Assembly (NCBI GenBank): GCA_902777335.1
Contig: CACYTF010000002.1
Span: forward strand, 85,912-149,911
Direction of reading: 5' to 3'
DNA length: 64,000 nt
From: an uncultured Eubacteriales bacterium
GTDB lineage: Bacteria > Bacillota > Clostridia > Christensenellales > Aristaeellaceae
Shown: one piece after another, positions 34,801 to 42,800 of the stretch
Layout of the letters: every line of letters starts with the position of its first letter
How positions within the stretch are numbered: position 1 is the stretch's first letter
Position numbers and translations under genes: made by a program
The notes under the pieces: generated by a model
What the model was told of the DNA's origin: nothing
Seen by the model: the letters and a program-made list of their open reading frames with translations, nothing else
The model's database searches: none

Positions 34801-37800
34801 GTGATCGCCCGGTGTATCATCTTTTTTAAATACCCTGATCAGCTTGCCGTTATCCGTTTCATTTTCATCCATAGCATCAACAGCAACACCGCTGAGTTTG
34901 GAGAGGAAGCTCAGCCAATTCAGGCCATCGGTCGCTTCCCCATCGGTGATCACTCCGTTGAGGTTCTTGATCTGCTTCGCCTTCGTAAAGTCAATGCTCT
35001 TCCCATCCGCCACGGTAGTATCCAAGCGGGTCCCCCGGCTGGATATGCTCACTTCCAGGTTCTCCAGGTGGCGGAAGTTGGCGATGGAGGCGATGGCTGC
35101 CGTGGATATGCGCACATCCGTGCCGTCGTCGTAGTCATCCGTCCACGGGTCCGCGAACAGGCTGTTGGTGCGGGCGGCGATCACGGGGTTGTTATTCGCG
35201 TCATCGTCATCATCTACAAGCGTCCAGCTGGCATGCGTCTTATCCGCCACAATCGCGTTCATCTTATCCGTGGTGGCCGCGCCGTGCTTGACCGCGACGG
35301 TGATGTTCTCGCCCGGTATGAACGTCTTAAACAGCTGGGCAAAGTGACTGCCCGCCGCGGTGATGTCGTCCAGGTTCAGTTCGATCTCAGCATCTTCCGA
35401 ATCGGGGACCTGAACGCCCACGCCCGCCTTCTTCAGCTTGGCAAACCACGTCTGCAAATCCGCGGCTGCCACGCCCGGTACATTCGAGTCCGGCGACAGA
35501 GACAGCGTATAATTATCCGACTGCTTTTCTACCTTAAGCACCAGGTAGGCGTCCTTTGTCGCGTCATAAGCGTAGCCGGAATCTTCAATGGGATGGCAGG
35601 TCTCGCCGCGGATCAGCATCGTGAGCACGCCGCCGTCCGCGATCTGATCCCTGGGCATCGTGATCTTTGCCGACAGGCGCTCCGCGTTGATCAGCTCAAG
35701 ATTCACGTCGGTCAGAAGCTTGATCTCCTCCCAGTCGCCGTAGTGCGTGGTCAGGTGGGCCGGCTCGGTCTGCTGATCCTGCTGGTTTTGCTGGTTTTGC
35801 TGGTTTTGCTGGTTTTGCTGGTTTTGCTGGTTTTGCTGGTTTTGCTGGTTTTGCTGATCCTGCTGGTTCTGCTGGTTTTGCTGATCCTGCTGGTTCTGCT
35901 GGTTCTGTTGGTCCTGCTGGGCTTTCGGCTTCATCTGATGCAGCTGGTGCACCGTGGGGAAGACATAATTCTTGCCCAGCGCGGTATCATAGGGCGCCGC
36001 GCCCGCGCGGGCCTTCCATTCAGGATCCGCGCCTTCGCCGGTTTTCGGCGTCTCCGGCATCAGCAGGTCTTCATTGTCCATGTCGACGCCGTGGACAAAA
36101 TCGAAATCCGTGATCGTCCGGCCACTCAGCGTGCCGCTGCCCAGGAGGGCGTCGTTGCCGGAGGTCTTGCCCACGGCATAGCTGTTGGACACGGCAATGG
36201 TGTCGCTGCTCGCCGCGCCGATCAGGCTGCCCGCGGCGCTGCCGCTTGCGGAGCAGGTGGAATAGCAGTAATCCACCGTGGTCGTGCCGGAAGCCGCGCC
36301 GATCAGGCCGCCGGCGTTGCCCTTCTCGGCGGTCACATTGTAGTCGGTAGTTGAATACTTGCCGGTGCCGGTCACCGTGTGGCCGCCGGAATAGCTGTCG
36401 GTCACGGTGACGTTCGCCGCCGCGCCGATCAGGCCGCCGGCGCTAACCGGCGCGGTAGTGCCGGTCGAGGACACGCGCATCGCCGCGGCGCTCTGGCTGA
36501 CCGTGCCGTCGGCCATGCTGCCCACCAGGCCGCCGGCGTTGCCGGTGCCGGTGACGGTCTTGGCGGTCTCGCCGTGATAAGCCAGCACGTTCGTCACCGA
36601 CGAACCCGCGGGCAGCGTGCCCGCCAGCGCGCCGGCGTCGCTGCCGGAAATATCGAAGTCGTACAGCACCAGGTCCGACACGGTCAGCGCCCCGGTCGGC
36701 GCGCCGAACAGGCCCGCCGCGCCGTCGCCGTCGACGGTGACATTCGCGATGATATGCTCCTTCTTGACGGCCGTGACCCCTGTGCCGACCGTATACCCGC
36801 CTTTGTAGGTCAGCGGATAGCTCGGTCTGACGGGGCGATAGCAGCCCGTCTTTGTGCCGGTTTCGTCGCCCAGAGCGTAGACCTTCACATCGGCGTTATC
36901 AGCCTTCGCCGCCTTGATTGCATCGACGAAGCCCGTCCAGCTCAAATCCTTTACATCGTCATCATCCACGGGCAGTTCAGCCTCTTCTGTGGGTTTCGGA
37001 AGCTCGCCAAGGTCGACGATCTGTTCGGCTACTGTAATCGTGATAGCATCCGTACCCGTACCGGTTCCCACGCCGGAAACCGCGCCGTCCAGGTTCTCCA
37101 GGTGGCGGAAGTTGGCAATGTAGGCTGTCTTTTCGGTTGTCTCTTCATAGTCCGCGAACAGGCTGTTGGCGGTTTCCTCCGCGCTGTAGGCGATGTTGGT
37201 CAGCGCCGTGTTGCTGTAGGACACGGCCTGTACGGTGATGTCCTCGCCGGGAATGAACGTCTTCTTCCCACTGGCATCCGTGAGAAACTGCAAATCTCCA
37301 GTGGTCGCGTCACTGTAGTTGTTGAGCTCCGCAAAGTGAAGCCCGTCTGTGGGAATTCCCTCACTCTGACTTGTGGTGATGTCATCCAATACCACGGTAT
37401 ACACCTTGTTTTGATAGCTGTATCGCGCGCTGTCCGATGTTTCCTTGAGGTTGATCGCCAACTGTGCCTTGCTGCTTTCACCGGTGATGATGAGCTTCAG
37501 GGAAGCCAAGCGCGCGGTCGCATCCGCCATCTTATCCGTATTGGGATCGGTAACCTTGACGATCAGCCGCTCTTCGTTGATCAGCTCAATGCTGGGGGTT
37601 TCCAGATACTCGCCGGCCTTCAGCGTGCTCTCGCCGCCATACCAGCCGAGCACCGCTTTGTCACTCCCGTAGGATTTTCGACTGCTTTCAGTGCCCGCTT
37701 TGCCCAGGGCCAGCACAGTTTTGTAATCGTCCTTACTGATGTCGTGGGTATAGCGGTTACCTGACTTCGGGCAATAAAACACGTCCAGCACAACGGCGGG

Positions 37801-38232
37801 GTTGGCTTGATAGCGAATGATATAGCTTCCGCCCGCACGGACCGTCTCGTCGATTGCGCCGAAGGGCAACATCAGATCGAGCACCTGGTTGCCCGTGAAG
37901 TTGGAAGCGCCGCTGACCATGAAATAATAGATATTGTCGTATTGTCTGTTTGGATCTATGGTAATGCCCGCGGCAGTTCTGACTTCCGCCGTTTCCTGCG
38001 TTCCATAGATGTTTGATTGCGTACTGAGGTAACCTTGGCTCTCCGCCATGGTCAGATGGTTTTGCGCCGCGACAAAAATCTCCTTTGCGACAGCATCCCG
38101 CTCCAGCAGCGCCATCGAGCGCTGGTATTGTGCTACTGCGATAAAGGAAACACCGGCCAACACCGCGATTATGGCAACTACAATCAGCATTTCGGCCATG
38201 GTAAAGCCGTTTGCCTTGCGCCTTTTATTCAT
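31900..38232 (-). CDS. Giant type IV prepilin-like protein ('megapilin') with GLUG-type repeats
   Basis: 2,110 residues, more than ten times a normal pilin. The N terminus is a standard class III prepilin signal: MNKRRKANG, then FTMAEMLIVVAIIAVLAG with Glu at +5 after the expected cut behind Gly9. The extracellular part is three long repeats, each containing LINxERLSAKIT, an ELNLDDITAAGxHF/FAxL stretch, ARTNSLFADP, IANFRHLENL, and then a run of glycine-rich GLUG-like units (GNAGGLIGAASGT, SGSYSGGHT). A Gln/Asn/Asp tract separates repeats 1 and 2. PilD-type processing would place this mass on a pilus. It ends NNTKYGG with no anchor. Preceded by two small pilin genes on the same strand (33 bp gap). 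Confidence 0.88.
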   Translation of the reverse strand: MNKRRKANGFTMAEMLIVVAIIAVLAGVSFIAVAQYQRSMALLERDAVAKEIFVAAQNHLTMAESQGYLSTQSNIYGTQETAEVRTAAGITIDPNRQYDNIYYFMVSGASNFTGNQVLDLMLPFGAIDETVRAGGSYIIRYQANPAVVLDVFYCPKSGNRYTHDISKDDYKTVLALGKAGTESSRKSYGSDKAVLGWYGGESTLKAGEYLETPSIELINEERLIVKVTDPNTDKMADATARLASLKLIITGESSKAQLAINLKETSDSARYSYQNKVYTVVLDDITTSQSEGIPTDGLHFAELNNYSDATTGDLQFLTDASGKKTFIPGEDITVQAVSYSNTALTNIAYSAEETANSLFADYEETTEKTAYIANFRHLENLDGAVSGVGTGTGTDAITITVAEQIVDLGELPKPTEEAELPVDDDDVKDLSWTGFVDAIKAAKADNADVKVYALGDETGTKTGCYRPVRPSYPLTYKGGYTVGTGVTAVKKEHIIANVTVDGDGAAGLFGAPTGALTVSDLVLYDFDISGSDAGALAGTLPAGSSVTNVLAYHGETAKTVTGTGNAGGLVGSMADGTVSQSAAAMRVSSTGTTAPVSAGGLIGAAANVTVTDSYSGGHTVTGTGKYSTTDYNVTAEKGNAGGLIGAASGTTTVDYCYSTCSASGSAAGSLIGAASSDTIAVSNSYAVGKTSGNDALLGSGTLSGRTITDFDFVHGVDMDNEDLLMPETPKTGEGADPEWKARAGAAPYDTALGKNYVFPTVHQLHQMKPKAQQDQQNQQNQQDQQNQQNQQDQQNQQNQQNQQNQQNQQNQQNQQNQQDQQTEPAHLTTHYGDWEEIKLLTDVNLELINAERLSAKITMPRDQIADGGVLTMLIRGETCHPIEDSGYAYDATKDAYLVLKVEKQSDNYTLSLSPDSNVPGVAAADLQTWFAKLKKAGVGVQVPDSEDAEIELNLDDITAAGSHFAQLFKTFIPGENITVAVKHGAATTDKMNAIVADKTHASWTLVDDDDDANNNPVIAARTNSLFADPWTDDYDDGTDVRISTAAIASIANFRHLENLEVSISSRGTRLDTTVADGKSIDFTKAKQIKNLNGVITDGEATDGLNWLSFLSKLSGVAVDAMDENETDNGKLIRVFKKDDTPGDHICFIPINPTVIEYDGKNHSISGVRVKDADNAGLFGTLPNGSKVSNLELIDFDITSTSGNAGALAGASNSAEISNVLARNEHKKMTATVTAASNAGGLIGSMTGGSVTQSAAALVVQSTGGGNAGGLIGTVTGTVTGTVTGTVTDTVTISGSYSGGHTSGGAYVTTATNPYNVSAASGNAGGLIGAASGTVTLNCCYSTCSASGATAGSLIGEAADNTVTVLYSYAVGKTSGTAQTFLGSGSLKDRAGADYNFVYAVDMDNDDLSVTPKTDAEPYDSALINAPTSKKYPYPTVTQLRHMADSTYSAPTNLPVHVGTHYGDWGPIPQLDVNLELINRERLSAKITLPAAQIADGGKLTMLIHGDTNTTTDAEAKDALLVFKVTTSKDTGGTTTYALSLSSESTVPGVTDMAAWLGKVKKTEAGIATATVEGVATVEIELNLDDITAAGRHFTNLFPQLTPGENITAAVKGGVIAQTKLNAIVTDTTKVSWTVEDGDSDATNNPVIAARTNSLFADPDTNTGDANVDGSDVANNLAAIANFRHLENLDNAISGVNAASAALSITKAVQIEDLSWTNFKTAINEEAPQSVVVYTSGENPTFTTAGCYMPVNPTSALEYDGKTTAIENETTVQTIHSITGVVVNTAGNAGLFGTLPSGSNVHDLELIDFRITSTGGTTSGNGNAGALAGTLTSSTVNNVLARNSASATTATVTVTAGTGSAGGLIGSMTGANAKVEYCAAALVVNSSGGDAGGLIGKATGGTVSGSYSGGHTTNGTGQYSNTTFNVTASGNAGGLIGNASGVTKVENSYSTCSAAGATTAGGLVGAASGGEFKNCYATGLVQGTSDSAKVGAFAGSFSGSTDSEKPCLYFEAVNPGMAAIGYNATGVKISELDENLKKYKEFVGTTWTDAKPYDEKLKTDYEDKVNNGKYLYNLKGMTRLDASTPATNFVATHYGDWPMPGILVNNTKYGG
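34367..34420 (-). repeat. 12-bp tandem repeat in the megapilin gene (Val-Thr-Gly-Thr)
   Basis: Unit GTGCCGGTCACA repeats about 4.5 times (first unit GTGTCGGTCACA). The 12-bp unit keeps frame when copy number changes and encodes VTGT. Confidence 0.8.
35771..35920 (-). repeat. 9-bp tandem repeat encoding a Gln/Asn-rich tract in the megapilin
   Basis: TGCTGGTTT-type units (with GATCC variants) repeat about 16 times and encode QQNQQN/QQD runs between the first and second large repeat of the megapilin. Length changes would be in frame. Confidence 0.85.
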
Positions 38233-38265
38233 ATACTTACCACCTCAATTGCGATTGACGCACCT

Positions 38266-38829
38266 TTATCCGGCTACGGTTGGCACGGGCGAGATCACCC
38301 GGATCGTCAACGTACTCAATTTAGCCATCTCGTTTTTTTTCTTTCCGCCCTTCACGGCGAGACCCGTGAACGTCACGACGCCGCCTGCGTATGTAACGCT
38401 TTCGTAGGACACCTTCAAGTTTTCTGTCGCGGCCTTCACTGAAACCAGTGGCCTGCCATCGGCGCTGAGCCAGCTCTTCTCGCCCTCATCATCGTTAAAG
38501 CCGGCGATGGAGACATACTCCTGCAGCATGATCATGTCATCCCGGAGGAATATCCTTGACTTTGCGCCGGTATCCGCGCTGTTATAGGTCAACACATTGT
38601 CCTTGCATTCCACGTTCCAGGCCGTTCCCAACTCATCCCGCAATGCAGTCGCCGCCGTGGACAGCAAGACCTGCGCGTTCGCGCCCAGCACCACATCGTT
38701 ATAAGCCTTCTGCGCAGAGGGTATGCCCGCCGCTACGATGCTGGACACCAACAGCAGTATCAGCACCGCCAGCAGCGTTTCCGCCAGAGTGAAGCCCGAC
38801 TGGCCTCTCCGTTTTTGTCTTGCCTTCAT
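38266..38829 (-). CDS. Minor type IV pilin (prepilin-type N terminus)
   Basis: 187 residues. Leader MKARQKRRGQSG, then FTLAETLLAVLILLLVSSIV with Glu+5: a canonical prepilin peptidase site and pilin helix. The globular part (VLLSTAATALRDELGTAWNV, KNEMAKLSTLTIRVI) resembles GspJ/PilW-type minor pilins in length and layout. It lies 33 bp before the megapilin gene and 67 bp after the next small pilin gene. Confidence 0.85.
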   Translation of the reverse strand: MKARQKRRGQSGFTLAETLLAVLILLLVSSIVAAGIPSAQKAYNDVVLGANAQVLLSTAATALRDELGTAWNVECKDNVLTYNSADTGAKSRIFLRDDMIMLQEYVSIAGFNDDEGEKSWLSADGRPLVSVKAATENLKVSYESVTYAGGVVTFTGLAVKGGKKKNEMAKLSTLTIRVISPVPTVAG

Positions 38830-38896
38830 GGCCGTCCACCTCCAGCGATGTGCATCGGGCCTCTCCCGTGCGCAGAATCTTTCCGAACCTGGTCTG

Positions 38897-39139
38897 TCAA
38901 CTTCCGAGTGTATGTATGTACTCTGTGAGCAACGGACTGGCCGTTGGTCGGGTACCGTTCCAATTAACGGTATAGTACTGTTCGATAGCCGCCTTGCCCG
39001 ATGTCACGACCTTGGCAGCCGCGCTGATCGCGCCGGCCAGCATCAACAGCGCCAGCGAGGAGATCAGCAGCGCGATCAGCGTCTCGCCAATGGTTTCACC
39101 CTTTTTGCTTCGCAGCTTCGCCCTAACGCTCTTTTTCAT
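38897..39139 (-). CDS. Small prepilin-like protein
   Basis: 80 residues from ATG 39139 (MKKSVRAKLRSKKG), with GGAAAG upstream; the open frame extends eight codons further to 39163. After Gly14 follows ETIGETLIALLISSLALLML: Glu at both +1 and +5, a pilin helix with an unusual first residue. The short remainder (ISAAAKVVTSGKAAIEQYYT) is almost all helix, so it may be a GspI/PilV-like minor pilin with a reduced head. Same strand and cluster as the neighbouring pilins. Confidence 0.75.
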   Translation of the reverse strand: MKKSVRAKLRSKKGETIGETLIALLISSLALLMLAGAISAAAKVVTSGKAAIEQYYTVNWNGTRPTASPLLTEYIHTLGS

Positions 39140-39162
39140 CGCAGCATCTTTCCTTCCCGTCA

Positions 39163-39858
39163 CTACGGACTCTCCGACGGACTCACCGACGGCATCGGCC
39201 TGACCTTGCGGATGTCGCTCAGCTTCCAGCTGACTGTTGCCGTGGCTTCACCCTGCGACGTGTCCAGCGCCGTCTTCTTCACCTTCGGTGTGAAGGTGAC
39301 CGACAGCGTATACGCGCCGCTGCTTGCGGCTTTGGCGTCGGCTGCGCTGGCGGCGATGTCAAACACCAGCAGCCCGTTCTCCAGCACCGTCTCTGTCATA
39401 GCGCATTTGCACTTGACCGCGTTGCTTCCGGTCCCCGACATGGTTATTTCCTTCTCTGACATGCTGTTGACCAGCAAATCGGGCATCAGGGAGGTCTTCG
39501 AATCTCGCGCCAGCGTGTACAGCACGACCTTTTTTGAAGCGTCTGTCAGGATGGGGTCGACTTCTGTAACGGTGGCGATGCTGGATTTCACCTGCATCAT
39601 GTCCGGGTTCAGCGGATCGTCCTTATCATAGGCCACGATCACAGACTGCTCATTGAAGGTATCGCAGAGCACGGACGCGGCGTCGGTCACGGCGTAGTAG
39701 CGCTGGTCCATTTCCCTCAGGCTGCTCATGCGCCCGCCGACCGTGGTCGCCGCCACCACCAGCACGCTGCTGATCACCGCGCACACCAGGAACAGCAGCA
39801 GCGCGAAGGTGATGGACGCGCCTCGCCTGGATTTTAACTTGTTTTGAATCGCGCTCAT
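39163..39858 (-). CDS. Pilin-like protein lacking Glu5 (PilX/GspK-like position)
   Basis: 231 residues from ATG 39858 (MSAIQNKLKSRRG) with AGGAGGTGA just upstream; an in-frame ATG at 39882 precedes that site. The helix ASITFALLLFLVCAVISSVL starts after Gly13 but has Phe, not Glu, at +5. Loss of Glu5 is known for GspK, the tip pseudopilin, so a tip role is plausible (inference). The rest (YYAVTDAASVLCDTFNEQSV, SGAYTLSVTFTPKVKKTALD) is beta-rich. It begins 38 bp after the stop of the giant adhesin, which suggests one transcript. Confidence 0.75.
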   Translation of the reverse strand: MSAIQNKLKSRRGASITFALLLFLVCAVISSVLVVAATTVGGRMSSLREMDQRYYAVTDAASVLCDTFNEQSVIVAYDKDDPLNPDMMQVKSSIATVTEVDPILTDASKKVVLYTLARDSKTSLMPDLLVNSMSEKEITMSGTGSNAVKCKCAMTETVLENGLLVFDIAASAADAKAASSGAYTLSVTFTPKVKKTALDTSQGEATATVSWKLSDIRKVRPMPSVSPSESP

Positions 39859-39896
39859 CGCGCCGTCACCTCCTCTGTGCATGCCGCGTCTGTGCT

Positions 39897-42800
39897 TCAG
39901 TCACCGGTACCGGGCTCTACCGGATCTGCAGACATCGTCACAGTACCCGTCTCAGGCACCTCCAGCCTGTAGTACCGGCCTTCCGCCGGAAGGGTATACC
40001 CGGTGGGCGGTGTGGTCTCCTTCAGGTAGTAGACGCCCAGCGGCAGCCTGCCGATGAAGAACACGCCCTCGGAATCCGAAGCCATAATCCTGTCGCTGTG
40101 ATTGGTACCCTCAGCGAAATTGATGTACTTCTCCGCATTGTCTGCGCCGTCTTTATCCTTGCCGAAGTCATGCAGCGTCAGGTCGTAATCCAACAGCTGG
40201 AACTGCGCGCCCTGCAGCGGTATCCACTTATTATCATCATCCGGCTTCTTCTCCACCTTCCGCAGCATGATCTTGCGCGTCACGGGGGACAGGTTCAGCA
40301 CCGCGTGGAGCTGGAAGGCGTCTGCGCCCGAGCCCAGAGTCTGCTTCGTCAACTCGACCCAGGAACCTTCCGTCGTCCCGGGCGCCTTGATGACAAACGA
40401 GCCGTTCGAATTCACGACCACCTGGTACTTTTCGGCGGTGACCGCGTAAGGTTGGTCGTCCACCTTCGGAATGGTCGTCTCCTTCATGTAATATTCGCCC
40501 TCAGGAACCTTCTCGAACACCACAAGGCCGCTGCCGGAGACTGCCTTTTCAGTCGCCGAATCTCCGCTGCCGATCATGATGCTCACGGCGTTGTCGGCTT
40601 CGATCGTGCCGGAGGTCATCGGATCCCCTAAGACATTCGCGTTCGTGCATTCCACGTCGGTGTACAGCGTGAATTGCGCGCCGTTCAGCGCCTTACCGAA
40701 GCCGTCGATCTTGCGGAATACGATATTGAACCCATCGACAGCGGGACCCCAGTAGATGTACTTCACGGGTTGACCCTTGGTTGTATTCGCCTGGTATCCT
40801 GTGAGGTAATAGCCCGTATCGTTTTTTGTAGTACCATCATCCAGCGCGTTTCGGAAAGCCCGCAAGGTCTCCTTCAGCTTAGCCTCCTTCAATTCTGTGA
40901 TCTTCTTTTCGTCGCCGCCGCACTCTGCCCGTTCAGCAGTTGTCAAAGGCATAGCACTAACCAACTTGCCAGAAGAATCTGTAGTGATAAGTCCATCGGC
41001 AAACACCGCGAACTGCTCCTTGTTCCTGTAGTGACCGTTGCTGTCAGATGGTTCAGCCCACAGCCATATGCCTCCGCGATATGCCTTTATCGCCTCCTCA
41101 TCTGTCTCACTATCGGGCCAAGTCTGGATATCACCAATCAGCTTGATGGACTGGGCAGGATCGCCGGTAAGCTTCGCGACGAAGATGTCCTGCGGCGCCT
41201 TGCCTTCCGAATAGGTATAGGCGTGATCCTTGTCGCCTTCGCCGTTGAGTTTTCCATTATAGCTCGTGTAATTGGAGCCGTAGTTCCCGGAGAACACCAT
41301 CTGCCCGCCGACACGGACACCATTTTCAACAGTTGTGCCAATTTCCAATGGCGCGCCGTCGTTCAGGTAAATGCCGCCACCGTGGGAAGCCGAACAATCC
41401 CTGATGGTTCCGCCCCGAACGATCAACTTGCAGGAATTCTGCTCCATGTAGATCGCGCCGCCGTTCAAATCTGCTCCGCAGTTTTGGATCGTACCACCGT
41501 TGATTACGACGGTGCCGCTGGTATGGCTTGAAATCGCGCCACCGTTCTTGGTGGTATAGCAATTCTGAATGACGCCTCCGTTCATCTCCACGTAGGTCCC
41601 TGCGCTGCCATAGCCCTGACATATCGCGCCGCCGCCCCATCTGTTGGAATCGTTCGCTCGGGAATTCTGCAAGGTCGTTCCTGCTTCAATGTAAAGCTTC
41701 GCCTGTCCGAACAGGTTCACAAATGGGCCGTCAATTGGCACAACTATACCCACATTTGCGTTGCCGCCCATGGTAATGTTCTTGAGGGTCACATTACTGG
41801 TCCCCAGCAAACGCATAAAGTAGGGATTCCCCGCCTGAGTGCTGGTTTCAACGCTTCTGCCGCGGTCAATTATGGCAGCGTAATCTCCCGTTTCTTCAGA
41901 TTTATTCGTGCCAACATATGAGTAACCATCCGATTCAGATTTTGTGGCTGTGGTGAATACGATCCCCTTGTTCCCGGTATCCAGGTACATCTGGTTGCGG
42001 ATGATGTAGTCGTCCAGCATCTTGACACAGTAATCCGCGCCGGTGTAGCTTGATCCATCCGCATAAACGAAGCCCGGATTTGCGTTGTTCAGCATACTGA
42101 ACGCAGCGCTGGGGTCTATCGGCGCTACATACGGATTATAGGTCGCAACGCACAGCTTAGCGTACACCGCCGGTAACAGGTCCTCGCCGCTTCTGGTATA
42201 GAGCAGAACACCCGCACCATCCGTAATCTTGCAGACCGGCCGCTTCCACCAGAAGATCTTTGTCGAGCCAGCCACGCCCGGTTCCATGCGACCGATGAGC
42301 TCGGTCTCGTCATCTGAAGCGATCCTCGCAGATTCAACCAGCGCGAGCATGGATGCCGTGTCCACGTTCGCCGGGTCTGGCAGGAAACTCCGATCTCCCG
42401 AAATGCCGAATTGCGTGTAAGCCTCACCCGGATTGCTGACCCAAAGCTTGCCGGTGAACGGGCAGAGCAGTTCGACATTTTCAGAGCCGTTGTGCGCCAC
42501 CGTTGTTGCTGTGGAGCCAGTATAGCTCAGGCACAGGTTAGAATCCTTCGGCATCTCCTGAGTCGTGGTATTGCCGGAAATGGTGGTGGTTTCCTCTTCC
42601 GCTCCTGCCTGACCCAGAGTCAGCTTGCCCGTCACATAGAACCCAGCGCCCTTGGTGACATCCGTTCCGGACACCTTGTTCTCCGTCACAGTAACGCCGT
42701 TGCGCAGCGTAATAGAACCCGCGTATCCGCCGCCGCCGGTTACAGCCGTATTGCCCTTGATCTCTGTACCATCGATGATCGTATACGGCGTGCCACTGTT

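Noticed and set aside
34333..36354. 673-codon plus-strand frame with a long poly-Leu/Val run
   Set aside because: Mirror of the Gln/Asn tract and GLUG repeats of the megapilin.
39897..40000. Hidden LPxTG sortase signal after the adhesin stop in another frame
   Set aside because: The other two frames up to the next gene contain no LPxTG, hydrophobic stretch or basic tail.
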